Shown: in pieces, positions 53,973-62,837 of the stretch
How the letters are laid out: each line of letters starts with the position of its first letter
Numbering within the stretch: the stretch's first letter is position 1
NCBI RefSeq assembly: GCF_009796285.1
Contig: NZ_CP047020.1
Span: 558,001 to 622,000 of the forward strand
Length of the DNA: 64,000 bases
DNA from: Streptomyces broussonetiae
Lineage (GTDB): Bacteria > Actinomycetota > Actinomycetes > Streptomycetales > Streptomycetaceae
Direction of reading: 5' to 3'
Made by a program: the position numbers and the translations under genes
Notes under the pieces: generated by a model
Databases searched by the model: none
The model's input: the letters and a program-made list of their open reading frames with translations, nothing else
What the model was told of the DNA's origin: nothing

Positions 53973-54446
53973 TCACTGCTCCTCGTCGTTGTGGGCGTAG
54001 ACCTTCAGCACGGGAACGCCGACCTTGTGGCGGGCCCGGCTCGCCCAGTCCCGATGCAAGAACTCCTCGACAAGATGCGGGGCGGTCAGGACGATCACCT
54101 CGTCGGCGTGCGTCTCTTCCACCACCGACCTGAGGAGATCCAGGGCGTGGCCGTCGACCAGCTGGCCCACGGCCTCGCTGCCGGCAGCCCGCAGGCTCAG
54201 GAGCGTGTGCTCCAGAGCCAGGGCGGCGGGTCGGCGGGCCTCCTCGCCTTCGGGTTCATCAGCCTCATGAATCGCTTGCTGAAGTTCTCCGAGCGCGACG
54301 TCGTCAATGGCGCGCAGCAACCGGTCCTCGGCGCCTCGTGGCTGCATCAGGACGACGAAGGACACTTCGTCGTCGTGGAGGGTGGTGACGAACTCGACAT
54401 CCGCTGCGGACACCGGCTGCTCGACCATCAGAACGCTCGTGAACAC
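53973..54446 (-). CDS. conserved actinobacterial protein of unknown function
   Basis: 157 residues from GTG 54446. The sequence VEFVTTLHDDEVSFVVLMQP, then AEDRLLRAIDDVALGELQQA, and the C-terminal ADEVIVLTAPHLVEEFLHRD, then ASRARHKVGVPVLKVYAHND, form an alternating beta-alpha pattern that is highly recurrent in streptomycetes, sometimes labelled indole-3-glycerol phosphate synthase-like. It resembles a universal-stress or Rossmann-type alpha/beta fold, but no catalytic motif is evident. Confidence 0.7.
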   Translation of the reverse strand: MFTSVLMVEQPVSAADVEFVTTLHDDEVSFVVLMQPRGAEDRLLRAIDDVALGELQQAIHEADEPEGEEARRPAALALEHTLLSLRAAGSEAVGQLVDGHALDLLRSVVEETHADEVIVLTAPHLVEEFLHRDWASRARHKVGVPVLKVYAHNDEEQ

Positions 54447-54585
54447 CGTGGGCCTTCCGTCAGCACACCCCAGACGGGTGCGAACGGCGAGTAACGATAG
54501 CGCCGCGGCTCGTTCTTGATCCATGTTCCGCTGAAGCCGGCCTCGATTTCCACTCGCCTGCTCTGAACGGTCGTTCCCGGCTGCT

Positions 54586-54850
54586 TCAGCGACAGGCCGC
54601 CAAGGTGGCCTCGCGGTCGGAGGGACTGCGATATCCGAGGCTGCTGTCCAGTGGCTGCACGATGCGCCAGCCCTCGATCCGCTCGAACACCGCGGTGTGG
54701 GCGACGGCCCGGCTCGGCCAGGGGCGTTCGCCGTTGAATTCGTTCTTGAGGGTGGCAAAGAACGACTCGGCCAGCGCACTGTCCCAGCACTGACCGGTGC
54801 GGCCGACCGGACACCCGCCAAGAACCGACGGGCTTTCAGGTCGACCTCCC
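54586..54850 (-). pseudogene. C-terminal fragment of an IS3-family transposase
   Basis: GRTGQCWDSALAESFFATLK, then NEFNGERPWPSRAVAHTAVF, and SSLGYRSPSDREATLAA is the end of an IS3-family OrfB (DDE with the final Glu in SALAESFF). The rest of the element is missing. Confidence 0.85.
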
Positions 54851-54922
54851 TGGAGAGCCAGGCACGCATATATGATCATGACAATGCCGTCTGCTGTACG
54901 TGACTGACCGCGGAGACCCGTC

Positions 54923-55393
54923 ATGCGCATGCGTAAAACCCTGGCCGCCGGCCTCACGATCGCCGCGAGCGTCGCCGCGATGTTCGTCGCGCCCGCGGCG
55001 TACGCCGGATACCCGTTCCCCTACCAGTGCCAGTACAGCAAGTACAACAGCGACTGGGTGTTCAGTGGGGGCTTCGGGACCGCCTCCGGCGAGACCATCT
55101 GCGTCAACGACACCTACGAACTCGCCACGCAGACCGACGGCAACTTTGTCCTCTACAACCGCAACGCCAGCCCCATCTGGGCCTCAGGCACCTGGAACCA
55201 CTCCGGCGCGACCGCCACGTTCCAGACCGACGGCAACCTCGTCGTCTACGCACCGAACGGCGGCCCGGCACTGTGGGCCTCGGGTACCTACGGCAACCCT
55301 GGCTCGACATTCGCCTTCCAGCAGGACGGCAACCTCGTGATCTACGGCTCCTCCCACCAAGTGCTGTGGGCCAGTGGCACGAACGGCCGCTGA
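54923..55393 (+). CDS. secreted bulb-type (B-) lectin
   Basis: 156 residues: a signal peptide (MRMRKTLAAGLTIAASVAAM to APAAYA) and one bulb-lectin domain with all three canonical sugar-binding QxDxNxVxY motifs, namely QTDGNFVLY, QTDGNLVVY and QQDGNLVIY. Intervening PIWASGTWN, ALWASGTYG and VLWASGTNG repeats complete the prism fold. Two cysteines (YQCQYSK and ETICVND) could pair at the N-terminal side. Such lectins bind mannose-type glycans; related tandem forms in other bacteria are lectin-like bacteriocins. This one has a single domain. Confidence 0.92.
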   Translation: MRMRKTLAAGLTIAASVAAMFVAPAAYAGYPFPYQCQYSKYNSDWVFSGGFGTASGETICVNDTYELATQTDGNFVLYNRNASPIWASGTWNHSGATATFQTDGNLVVYAPNGGPALWASGTYGNPGSTFAFQQDGNLVIYGSSHQVLWASGTNGR

Positions 55394-55569
55394 GCCCCGG
55401 AGCATGACCGACAGCTGAGCCGGCCTCGGCTCCACGCCGCAGCTCAGAAGCAGCGCCACCACAGCCGTACCCCCGGGCGGCACACATCGCAGGCGAGCCG
55501 CAGTGCGGTGCCCCCGACCCGAGTCCCGGCGGCTCCAAGCCGACCGGGGCTACGACTTCGACAAGTACC

Positions 55570-55932
55570 GCCCGCGGTTGGGCCGAGTACCACTGGGCCG
55601 TCCTGCTGGACGACATCGACAAGGACCCCGCCGGCGCCCTCCCTCGCTACGAGACAGCTCTCGAGATCGCTACGAAGTCCGGTGACGGCTACTTCGAGTC
55701 CTACATCATCCGGCACCTCGCACCCCACAAGGACCCTGCCGGGCGGATCGCGATGCTGCGCCGCTCACTCCACCTGCGCGCCGCGCTCGGCGCCCGGCCC
55801 CGGACAATCGCCGCGCAGGCTCTCCTCACCGACAACCTCCCCGAAGACGACCCCGAACGCGCCGAGCTCATGCGGACGTTCCGCCCGGGTGCGCAAGAAC
55901 TGCACATCGGCTGGCTCCTGTCCGAGGACTGA
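55570..55932 (+). pseudogene. C-terminal fragment of a helical-repeat protein
   Basis: Plus strand, without a start: WAEYHWAVLLDDIDKDPAGA, then LPRYETALEIATKSGDGYFE, SYIIRHLAPHKDPAGRIAML and RRSLHLRAALGARPRTIAAQ, ending ELHIGWLLSED and a stop. The helical pattern resembles tetratricopeptide-type proteins. The 5' part is absent. Confidence 0.5.
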
Positions 55933-56081
55933 TTCGCCGAGCGCCCCGGCCCCGAGCAAAGTGCGGCGGGACCGGCCACCCAAGGCCTCTACCTCATCCC
56001 CCGCCCCGAGACAGCGCGATGCGGGCCGGGAAAAGCTGCGCCGGAGCATCAAACCCGCCTCGCCGTTGGCCCAGTCCTGGG

Positions 56082-57287
56082 TCAGAAGCCCCCGTTGAGG
56101 TCGTACCAGTCCCGCTGCAGCACCCGGTACTTGGCCAGGGAGCCCTTGCCATTGCCCACGTACAGCCGCAGCTGGTTCGACGTCGGCCCGGCGTCGGGGT
56201 TCTCGAATCCGTCCTGAGTGGCGGCGACCAGGTCAAGTCGCCCGTCACCGTCGACGTCACCGATGCCGAGGAGGGCCGACATCTGGCCCCAGCCGCTGCT
56301 GCCGATGAGCTTCCGGGTGCCGAGGGACCCGCGTCCGTTGCCGGGGTACAGCCACAGCCTGCCCGAGGTGTCACGAGCGATCAGGTCGCCGTGGCCGTCA
56401 CCGTTGAGGTCGCCCGGTGCGGTCAAGGCGTTGACGGACTTCCAGCCGCCGCCCATGGACGTACGGGTGCCGAAGGTGCCGTGGCCGGTGCCCGGGTAGA
56501 GCCACAGGGTGCCGGAGGAGTCGCGGGCGAGGAGGTCGCCGTGGCCATCGTGCCCCAGGTCGCCGGTGGCGGTGATGGTGGCCATCGACTTCCAGCCGCC
56601 GCCGAGGTCCTTTCGGGCGCCGAACCTGCCCTTGCCGGTGCCCGGGTAGAACCACAGCGTGCCCGAGGAGTCGCGGGCTATCAGGTCTTCGGTGCCGTCG
56701 CCGTTGAGGTCGCCGTGCCGGGTGAGGGCGGTCATGGAGTTCCAGCCGCCGCTGACCAGCGCGCCGTCCCCGGTGCCGGAGACGAACCAGAGCCGGCCGC
56801 TGCGGTCCCGGGACAGCAGGTCCGCGCGGCCGTCGCCGTTCAGGTCGCCGAACCCGGGCGCGCTCGGGGCGGGCTCCGCGTACCACCCGGCGTAGGGGGT
56901 GTCGTCGCATTCCCGCTCGTTGGGAACGAACTTGAGGGAACTGATGTTCCTGTCGAGGTCCTGAGAGTAGCTGGTGGCGCCCTGGCCCGGAGCGTCGCTG
57001 AAGAAGGTGCCGGCGCCGCCGAAGTTCGGGTCGGTGTAGAGGCAGGCAAAGCTGGGCGTGCGGTTCCAGAACGAGCGGATTCTGTTGTCCCACGAGCCCA
57101 TCGTGGGCATGTCGGCGCGGGCCTTCACCATGGAGCCGGTCTCGCTCGTACCGCTCCACCCGCACAGGTAGCCGGACGGGCAGGCGCTCGCCGACGTGGT
57201 GGCGGCCTGCGCGGGCACGGCGGGCGTCACCGCGGCCAGAGCCAGGCTCCCCGCCGTCACGACCAGCTGTCTGAGGCGTCTGTTCAC
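56082..57287 (-). CDS. secreted VCBS/FG-GAP repeat protein with an N-terminal I36-like domain
   Basis: 401 residues from GTG 57287 (AAGGGACC upstream). After the signal peptide (VVTAGSLALAAVTPAVPAQA) comes a cysteine-containing domain of the peptidase-inhibitor I36 type (CPSGYLCGWSGTSETGSMVK, then NRTPSFACLYTDPNFGGAGT). Five FG-GAP/VCBS repeats follow with Ca-binding loops: DLNGDGRADLLSRD, DLNGDGTEDLIARD, DLGHDGHGDLLARD, DLNGDGHGDLIARD and DVDGDGRLDLVAAT. It should be an extracellular beta-propeller. The third loop (DLGHDGHG) departs from the usual D-x-N/D-x-D pattern. Confidence 0.88.
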   Translation of the reverse strand: MNRRLRQLVVTAGSLALAAVTPAVPAQAATTSASACPSGYLCGWSGTSETGSMVKARADMPTMGSWDNRIRSFWNRTPSFACLYTDPNFGGAGTFFSDAPGQGATSYSQDLDRNISSLKFVPNERECDDTPYAGWYAEPAPSAPGFGDLNGDGRADLLSRDRSGRLWFVSGTGDGALVSGGWNSMTALTRHGDLNGDGTEDLIARDSSGTLWFYPGTGKGRFGARKDLGGGWKSMATITATGDLGHDGHGDLLARDSSGTLWLYPGTGHGTFGTRTSMGGGWKSVNALTAPGDLNGDGHGDLIARDTSGRLWLYPGNGRGSLGTRKLIGSSGWGQMSALLGIGDVDGDGRLDLVAATQDGFENPDAGPTSNQLRLYVGNGKGSLAKYRVLQRDWYDLNGGF

Positions 57288-57389
57288 CTTGGTCCCTTCT
57301 GGATTCGGTTGCAACAGGATGAGCGCACTGTATGCCCGGCTGCGTGCTGCACCGTGAGCGCGGTCCGGATTCAACTCGCACGGTGGGCG

Positions 57390-57735
57390 GGGCGTTGGTG
57401 GTAGCGGTTCGGCGACGACTCCCTGCTGAGTTCCCAGGATTGATGTCGGCCGTTGGGTGAGTGCGGGTCCGGTGCCGGTGGGGCGGCCGGCGATACGTTC
57501 GGGGTGGAGCTGGATGTGGCAAAGGCCCAGGCGGAGGGTGCGTTCGAGGTGCTCGTCGTCGTTGAACGCGGTGTTGGCCAGTGGGCTGTGCCGTAACAGC
57601 GACCGGACGCCCTCGACGGAGTTCGACGCCGGTGTGTTCGAGGCGAGTTGGACGATGGCCGGCCAGTCGTGTGCGGCCGCGTGGTCTCACGTCCCGGCGG
57701 CCGGCGGGTGTTGAGATCGTCCCAGATCAAAACAA
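57390..57735 (-). pseudogene. C-terminal fragment of an IS630-type transposase
   Basis: Leftward, LIWDDLNTRRPPG (normally VWDNLNTH), then DWPAIVQLASNTPASNSVEG, VRSLLRHSPLANTAFND and RTLRLGLCHIQLHPERIAG, follows the second half of an IS630 DDE domain, with the final E in NSVEGVRSL. Two degenerate stretches show decay. Confidence 0.65.
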
Positions 57736-57796
57736 TGGGAGCTTGTAGCTGGGTACGGGCGCTGACGACCGCTGTCGGCGCCTTCCGGCCCGGGCA

Positions 57797-58465
57797 TCAG
57801 CTGTTCGCGGCCTGTCCCATGACACCGGGCGCGCCGGTGCCCTTGCGGTCGGGGTCGAAGTGGGCCGGGATGTGCCGGAAGAAGAAGTTGTGGATCAGGC
57901 GGGCCGAGGACTTGCTGTCCCCGAAGTACTCCTGGGCCTGGTGGAACTGGCCGGGGTCGAACAGCACGAGCCGGTTCGGCACCATCGCCACCGAGACCAG
58001 CTCCCGCCAGCGGGCGACGTCCCCGCCATCGGCCAGTATCTCCTGGGCGTCCGGACGGCCCCGCAGCTCGAAGAAGTGCCGTACGCCCGTGCGCCGGTGG
58101 GCATAGAGGGAGGTGCCGCCGCGACATTGTTCCGCCGTGTTGAGATACAGCACACCCGCCCAGCGGGCCTCGTCCACGTGGATGCGGGCACCTCGGTGCA
58201 GGTTGACCTTCCAGTCCATCGCCGAGGACATGTGCAGATGGTTGGCGATCAGTTCCTTCCGGCTCCCGGGGCCGAGCACCTCGCAGATCCGGCCGATGGC
58301 CGCCTCCTCCATCCAGCGGGGTGCCTGCGCCGTGCGGTAGGCGAAGGCGCTGTCCGTCCGCGGGGTGAAGTCACAGCCCAGGGCGGCCGCCCGGGCGCGG
58401 TCGAAATCGGCGTACACGTCGTCCACGACGACGACGGAGGCGTGGTCGATGCCGGTGACGGTCAC
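57797..58465 (-). CDS. DUF6445 family protein (2OG-oxygenase-like fold)
   Basis: 222 residues. VVVVDDVYADFDRARAAALG and GRICEVLGPGSRKELIANH are followed by WKVNLHRGARIHVDEARWAG, VLYLNTAEQCRGGTSLYAHR and LVLFDPGQFHQAQEYFGDSK. The layout resembles DUF6445, a family whose fold is like 2-oxoglutarate/Fe(II) prolyl-hydroxylase domains; candidate metal ligands are His and Asp in RIHVDEA and the His in FDPGQFHQA. Its GTG start overlaps the stop of the upstream hydrolase gene. It is the last gene of the operon. Confidence 0.7.
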   Translation of the reverse strand: MTVTGIDHASVVVVDDVYADFDRARAAALGCDFTPRTDSAFAYRTAQAPRWMEEAAIGRICEVLGPGSRKELIANHLHMSSAMDWKVNLHRGARIHVDEARWAGVLYLNTAEQCRGGTSLYAHRRTGVRHFFELRGRPDAQEILADGGDVARWRELVSVAMVPNRLVLFDPGQFHQAQEYFGDSKSSARLIHNFFFRHIPAHFDPDRKGTGAPGVMGQAANS

Positions 58466-60285
58466 TGCGAGGCTCCTTCGAGGTCATGGACGACGACGGC
58501 CGGGCACCTGCGGATGAACTCCGTCACCTCCGCCACGGCCCGGCGGGAGGCGGCCTGGCAGAACCGCTCCACATGGCCGACCGGGTAACTGCTGTGGGTC
58601 ACGGCCGCCAGCTCGCGCAGGCGGTCGGCCAGCCGCAGGCCGTGCCGGGCGTCGGCCCGGGTGTCGTACGTTCCGGTCTGGATCAGCAACGGCGGCAACG
58701 GGCCGGCGGGCAGCGGCAGATGCAGGGGGGACAGCGCGGTGAGCGCGCTCAGCTGGTCGGTGCGGGACGGGTCGCCGAGCATGCCCGTCCAGTGCCGGCC
58801 GATGCCGAGATACGGGAAGCCCACCAGGTCGGTGACCGGGAAGCGCAGGATCCAGCCGTCGAACAGTTCGGGCTCCAGCAACACCGCGCGTGCGGCCCCG
58901 ACCGCACCCATGCTGTGCCCGAGCACCAGAAGCGGGCGCCGCGCCCCGCTCTCCTCACGCAGCAGACGGGCCGCGTGCAGGAGGTCGTTGTAGCCGCGTT
59001 CCCCGCCGGGAACCCGATGGGCGGGCACCAGCGACCGTGTGCCCACCCGGGCGAGCGTCAGCTGCCCCGCGCGGGCCAGTTCCTCCAGGGCGCGTTCCAG
59101 GGGCGCGTTGGCCAGAGCGGTCAGCCCGCCGTGCTCCAGGAGCAGGACGGGGCCCGCGGTGCCGGACAGCTGCACCGGGAGCCGGTTGCCGTCGCCCGCC
59201 CGGCAGTACCGGGTGGTGCGCGGCACCGGTGCGGGCCACTCGGTCGCACTCAGCGCGCGCGGCCGGTCCTCGCCGTCCAGCAACAGTTCCATCCTGCCTT
59301 CCGCGGTGCCGTCCGGCCGCCGGGAGACCCGCAGCCACAGGGCGCAGTCCCCGGCGGGCGAGGCGGCCACCTCCGGGAACGAGTCACCGGGCCGCCCTCC
59401 GGCCACCAGACGCGCCTGGAGCGTGTCACCGTCGACCCGGTACAGGGCCTCCGCCCCGCGCCCGGCGACCGTGCGGACGAGCAGGGCGCGCCGCGTGGCC
59501 CAGGCCCAGGCCACTGCCGTCCCTTCGGGAAGGACGACGCGCTCGCCTCCCTCCTTGCCGCCGGGCAGCCCCGCGCGCAGTACGGCCCTGGGCGTGCCCA
59601 GCGCCTCACCGTGCCACCAGCGGTCCGCGCCCGGCAGCATGCGGGTGCGCGGGGTCGACGCCGCCGACACAGTGGTGAGTCCGGGCCGTCCGGTGGCCGG
59701 GTCCAGACGCAGCAGGCGCTGCGTCGTGCGGCCGTGCGCGGTCGAGCGGACCAGTACGGCTGCGGGATCCCCCGTAGCCTCCACGCTCACCAGGGCAAGG
59801 GGGCCGTCGTCCAGGGCCACGGCGCGGTCGTACGCGAAGGGTTCACCGGTACGGTGCACCGCCACCCTGAGCCCGTCCACCGGAGGGTCGTCCAGCCGGG
59901 CACCCGGTGCGAAGCCCGTGTACACGAACCCGGGCCCCGCCGTACCGCCGGTGGCCGACGGCACGCGCTCCAGGTGTACCAGGCTGGGGCGGCGTGCGAG
60001 CACTGCGTCCGGGGCGGCGGGCTCCCGGAGGTAGCCGTAGTCTCCGCCGGGATGGCCGTACAGGACGGCCGACGGACCCGTGTCGGCCGGGTGGACGGCC
60101 AGCGGGGTGAGGCCGTCGGGCCCCTCCGGGAGGTCGACGGCGTGGACTCCCGTCGCGTCCCCGCGCAGCAGGCGGGCCCCCGCGTGCGTGTCCAGCCACC
60201 AGTAGCCCGCCGTGCCGACGGTCACCAGGCCGTGCACGGCCACCGGCCCGCCGGGACTCTCGTCGATCGCCCGCATCCCGCTCAC
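58462..60285 (-). CDS. prolyl-oligopeptidase-like (S9) hydrolase
   Basis: 607 residues from GTG 60285. The N-terminal 380 residues form repeated beta segments like the S9 propeller (GTAGYWWLDTHAGARLLRGD, then WRHG and GEPFAYDRAVALDDGPLALV). The C-terminal alpha/beta-hydrolase domain has its nucleophile in VLGHSMGAVGA (about Ser458), with Asp541 in GTYDTRADARH and His571 in PVGHVERF as likely partners. GHSMG differs from the GxSYGG of typical S9 peptidases. No signal peptide. In this operon it may process or release a peptide product, as S9-like isopeptidases do for lasso peptides; that is inference. Confidence 0.75.
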   Translation of the reverse strand: MSGMRAIDESPGGPVAVHGLVTVGTAGYWWLDTHAGARLLRGDATGVHAVDLPEGPDGLTPLAVHPADTGPSAVLYGHPGGDYGYLREPAAPDAVLARRPSLVHLERVPSATGGTAGPGFVYTGFAPGARLDDPPVDGLRVAVHRTGEPFAYDRAVALDDGPLALVSVEATGDPAAVLVRSTAHGRTTQRLLRLDPATGRPGLTTVSAASTPRTRMLPGADRWWHGEALGTPRAVLRAGLPGGKEGGERVVLPEGTAVAWAWATRRALLVRTVAGRGAEALYRVDGDTLQARLVAGGRPGDSFPEVAASPAGDCALWLRVSRRPDGTAEGRMELLLDGEDRPRALSATEWPAPVPRTTRYCRAGDGNRLPVQLSGTAGPVLLLEHGGLTALANAPLERALEELARAGQLTLARVGTRSLVPAHRVPGGERGYNDLLHAARLLREESGARRPLLVLGHSMGAVGAARAVLLEPELFDGWILRFPVTDLVGFPYLGIGRHWTGMLGDPSRTDQLSALTALSPLHLPLPAGPLPPLLIQTGTYDTRADARHGLRLADRLRELAAVTHSSYPVGHVERFCQAASRRAVAEVTEFIRRCPAVVVHDLEGASQ

Positions 60286-61037
60286 CCCTGCTCGTTGGAG
60301 GCCAGTTCGTGCCGCCCGGAGGCCAGACGCAGGGCGCCCGCCACCAGCAGCGCGGCCGCCAGACACCCCGCGACGGCCTGTCCCGGGAAGCTGTCGGTGG
60401 CGGGGGAACGGACCAGCAGCACACAGTAGGTGAAGGGGTTCACGGCCGCGAGCACCCGCATGAAGGCCGGAAGGTCGTCCAGGGAGTAGAACAGGGGCGC
60501 CGTCATGACCAGCGGCAGACTGAACAACGACGTCATCAGGTCACGCTTGCTGTAACTGTTGATTCCGAACCCCAGGGCGCAGCCCGTCAGCACGGTCAGC
60601 ACGCACACCAGCACGGCCAGGCCGGCCATCCGCAGGTCCTGGACGGGGCTGCCCCGTCCGAGCAGTTGCTTGAGCACGAGGATGGCCGCGATCTGCACGG
60701 TGGCGACCAGGGTGTTGGCCGCGAGGATCGAGCCGATGTACTGCGGGAACGAGACATCGGTGGTCCGGGCGACGGCGTACACGCCCCACTTGCGGTCGTT
60801 GGCCACATCGCCCATGCACCAGAACAGGGCGCGGATGGCGATCACGACGAGTACGCCCGCGTAGGCGAAGTCGTCGTACGGCATGCCGTCGATGCGGGCG
60901 CCGGCCACGAGCGTGTTGAGGCCGGTGACCATGAACAGGAAGTAGGCGGGGGCCTCGATGACCCGGCTGAGATGGCTGGTGCGCCAGTTCCACACACTGA
61001 GCAGGTGGAAGCGGGCCAGTGTCAGGGACGTCTTCAC
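60282..61037 (-). CDS. ABC-2 type transporter permease
   Basis: 251 residues from GTG 61037, overlapping the ATPase stop (GTGA). Six hydrophobic segments are seen, for example YFLFMVTGLNTLVAGARIDG, AYAGVLVVIAIRALFWCMG, LAVLVCVLTVLTGCALGFG and SLFSLPLVMTAPLFYSL. The layout is that of ABC-2 permeases used for export of peptides, antibiotics or lipids. With the neighbouring ATPase it forms the operon's exporter. Its 3' end overlaps the hydrolase start. Confidence 0.85.
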   Translation of the reverse strand: MKTSLTLARFHLLSVWNWRTSHLSRVIEAPAYFLFMVTGLNTLVAGARIDGMPYDDFAYAGVLVVIAIRALFWCMGDVANDRKWGVYAVARTTDVSFPQYIGSILAANTLVATVQIAAILVLKQLLGRGSPVQDLRMAGLAVLVCVLTVLTGCALGFGINSYSKRDLMTSLFSLPLVMTAPLFYSLDDLPAFMRVLAAVNPFTYCVLLVRSPATDSFPGQAVAGCLAAALLVAGALRLASGRHELASNEQG

Positions 61038-61963
61038 TGCTGCACCATCACACTCTCGGGGGCGGGGATCCGTTCGGCGTAGCGCGCGAGATAGACATCG
61101 CGCAGGGACTGCTTCTCGGCGCTGAGGTCCTGCACCTGGAGTTCGGACGGCAGCCAGGCGAGGACCGGGCGCAGTCCGGTGGCGAGCGGCACCTGCACGG
61201 ACAGGCCGGCCCGGTCCGCGTCGGTCTCCAGGGTCCACTGCGGGGGCAGGTCGCGGGCGAGTCGGTCCGGGTACGGCTCCGGCATCGGCTCGGCGAACAC
61301 CACGCTCACCTTCATGGTGGCCCCCGCCCGGCGAACGAACTCCTGGATCGGCAGATGCGCGCGCAGCCGGCCCTCGTCCAGCAGCACGAGGTCGGAAGCG
61401 GTGCGTTCGACGGCATCCAGGTCGTGCGAGGAGACCAGCACCGTGGCACCCGCGGCGGCGCGCTCGCGCAGATACTCCATCACGACCTCACCGGCCGCAG
61501 GGTCCAGGCCCGCCGTCGGCTCGTCCAGCACATAGACCGCGGCGTCGGCCACCAGGGCGCGGCCGATCTGCACCCGCTGCAGCTGCCCGCCGGAGATGTA
61601 CTCCGCCTGCTGGGAACTGACCTTGTCCAGGTCGAGCAGTTCCAGCACCCGGTCGATGGACGACGACGGCGTGCCGGTCAGCCGGGCGACCAGCTCGATG
61701 TTCTGCCGGACCGTCAGCGACCAGTCGATCATGGTGCGCTGCGGTGACCACATCAGCCTGCCACGCCCGATGTCGGTGGCGACCGTGCCGGACGTGGGAC
61801 GGATCAGCCCCGAGACGATGTTCAGCAGCGTCGACTTGCCCGCTCCGTTGTGGCCCACCACGGCCAGCAGGGTGCCGGGTTCCACGGCGAAGGAGACGCC
61901 GGACAGGGCCTCCGTCCCCGTACGGTAGCGCTTGGTGATCTGATCGACGGTCAGGCTAGGCAC
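61034..61963 (-). CDS. ABC transporter ATPase
   Basis: 309 residues. The start GTG at 61963 overlaps the stop of the preceding gene by 8 bp. Walker A (VVGHNGAGKSTLL), Q-loop (LMWSPQRTMIDW), signature ISGGQLQRVQIGRAL, Walker B (VYVLDEPTAGLDP) and the H-loop (VLVSSHDLDAVERT) are all intact. The C-terminal extension of about 90 residues (MKVSVVFAEPMPEPYPDRLA) is as in DrrA-type exporter ATPases. Works with the permease immediately downstream. Confidence 0.94.
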   Translation of the reverse strand: MPSLTVDQITKRYRTGTEALSGVSFAVEPGTLLAVVGHNGAGKSTLLNIVSGLIRPTSGTVATDIGRGRLMWSPQRTMIDWSLTVRQNIELVARLTGTPSSSIDRVLELLDLDKVSSQQAEYISGGQLQRVQIGRALVADAAVYVLDEPTAGLDPAAGEVVMEYLRERAAAGATVLVSSHDLDAVERTASDLVLLDEGRLRAHLPIQEFVRRAGATMKVSVVFAEPMPEPYPDRLARDLPPQWTLETDADRAGLSVQVPLATGLRPVLAWLPSELQVQDLSAEKQSLRDVYLARYAERIPAPESVMVQQ

Positions 61964-62837
61964 CGAAGTACTCCTCCACAAGGTCAGCGCCCGCCTGTTC
62001 GCCGCCCTCGGCGGGCAGTGTCAGCAGGCTCCGTGCTCGGTCGGGCGCGAGCGCGCCGCTGAGCCAGGACCAGGCCCCGGCCGGCCACACACGCGGTGCG
62101 GGGCCGCCGGTGGTGAGGGCCGGCGCCGCCGCGCGCGAGCGCCGTACCGCGACCAGGCGCACCGGCTGGAGACGGCGTCCGACGGGCACCACCGCACCCA
62201 GGCTCTCCGGCCGGGCGAGCACCACTTCGCCGCTCACCGTGCAGAAGGAGCGGCGCTGTTCCAGCCCGGCCAGTGTCCCCTCGCGCATCGCGGCCAGCGT
62301 ACGGCCCCGCACCCCGGTCGGCGTGAGATACGGCCGTGCCGCACCCGTGGCGCGCTCCACGACGAGCAGTTGGTCCGAGGCGAGGGCCCATCCGCGGGCC
62401 AGGAGCGCCAGGCCGAGGCTGGTCTTGCCGCTGTGCGGTTCGCCGTGGAAGGCCAGACAGCACCCTTCGCGCTCGAGCACGGTGGCCTGTACGGCGGCGA
62501 CGCTCTCACGCATGGCCCGGAACGGCGGCAGCGGTGACGGCACCGACGACCAGCGGGTGAACCGCCGCTCCTCGATCAGCTCGCCACCCGGCTCGGCGCT
62601 CAACCGGAACGACTTGGGCGCGTCGTCCTTGGCCAGCAGTGACCGAAGGAAGCCGCCCTCGCCGGCGGACAGTTCGACCCGGCACCGCGGTCGCGCGCCG
62701 GGCTCCGCGCGATGCGGACCGAAGAAGAAGTCGAGGTCGGTGGCGTCCGCGGGGGCACATCGGACGCACACCACGGTGCCGAAGAAGTCGAGCAGCCGCT
62801 CGGCGCCCCAGGGGTCCCGCGGCGGATCAGGCGGCAT
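61956..62837 (-). CDS. HPr-kinase-like P-loop protein, second copy (variant SDQ motif)
   Basis: 293 residues. The N-terminal 110 residues are specific to this pair (LLDFFGTVVCVRCAPADATD, then LAKDDAPKSFRLSAEPG). A P-loop domain follows, with Walker A FHGEPHSGKTSLGLALLA at about 131-148. Where HprK proteins have a catalytic ADD/SDD after the next strand, this one reads WALASDQLLVVE (about 150-161), with the second Asp replaced by Gln. It may be less active or serve as a binding subunit. It overlaps its neighbours by 11 and 8 bp. Confidence 0.78.
   Translation of the reverse strand: MPPDPPRDPWGAERLLDFFGTVVCVRCAPADATDLDFFFGPHRAEPGARPRCRVELSAGEGGFLRSLLAKDDAPKSFRLSAEPGGELIEERRFTRWSSVPSPLPPFRAMRESVAAVQATVLEREGCCLAFHGEPHSGKTSLGLALLARGWALASDQLLVVERATGAARPYLTPTGVRGRTLAAMREGTLAGLEQRRSFCTVSGEVVLARPESLGAVVPVGRRLQPVRLVAVRRSRAAAPALTTGGPAPRVWPAGAWSWLSGALAPDRARSLLTLPAEGGEQAGADLVEEYFGA

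Noticed and set aside
56019..57404. Plus-strand open frame of 461 codons opposite the VCBS-repeat protein
   Set aside because: The apparent repeats in it only mirror the calcium-loop repeats of the real minus-strand gene.
58486..60429. Plus-strand open frame of 647 codons opposite the S9-like hydrolase
   Set aside because: It opposes a gene in a tightly overlapping operon and ends in the permease gene; no motif is present.
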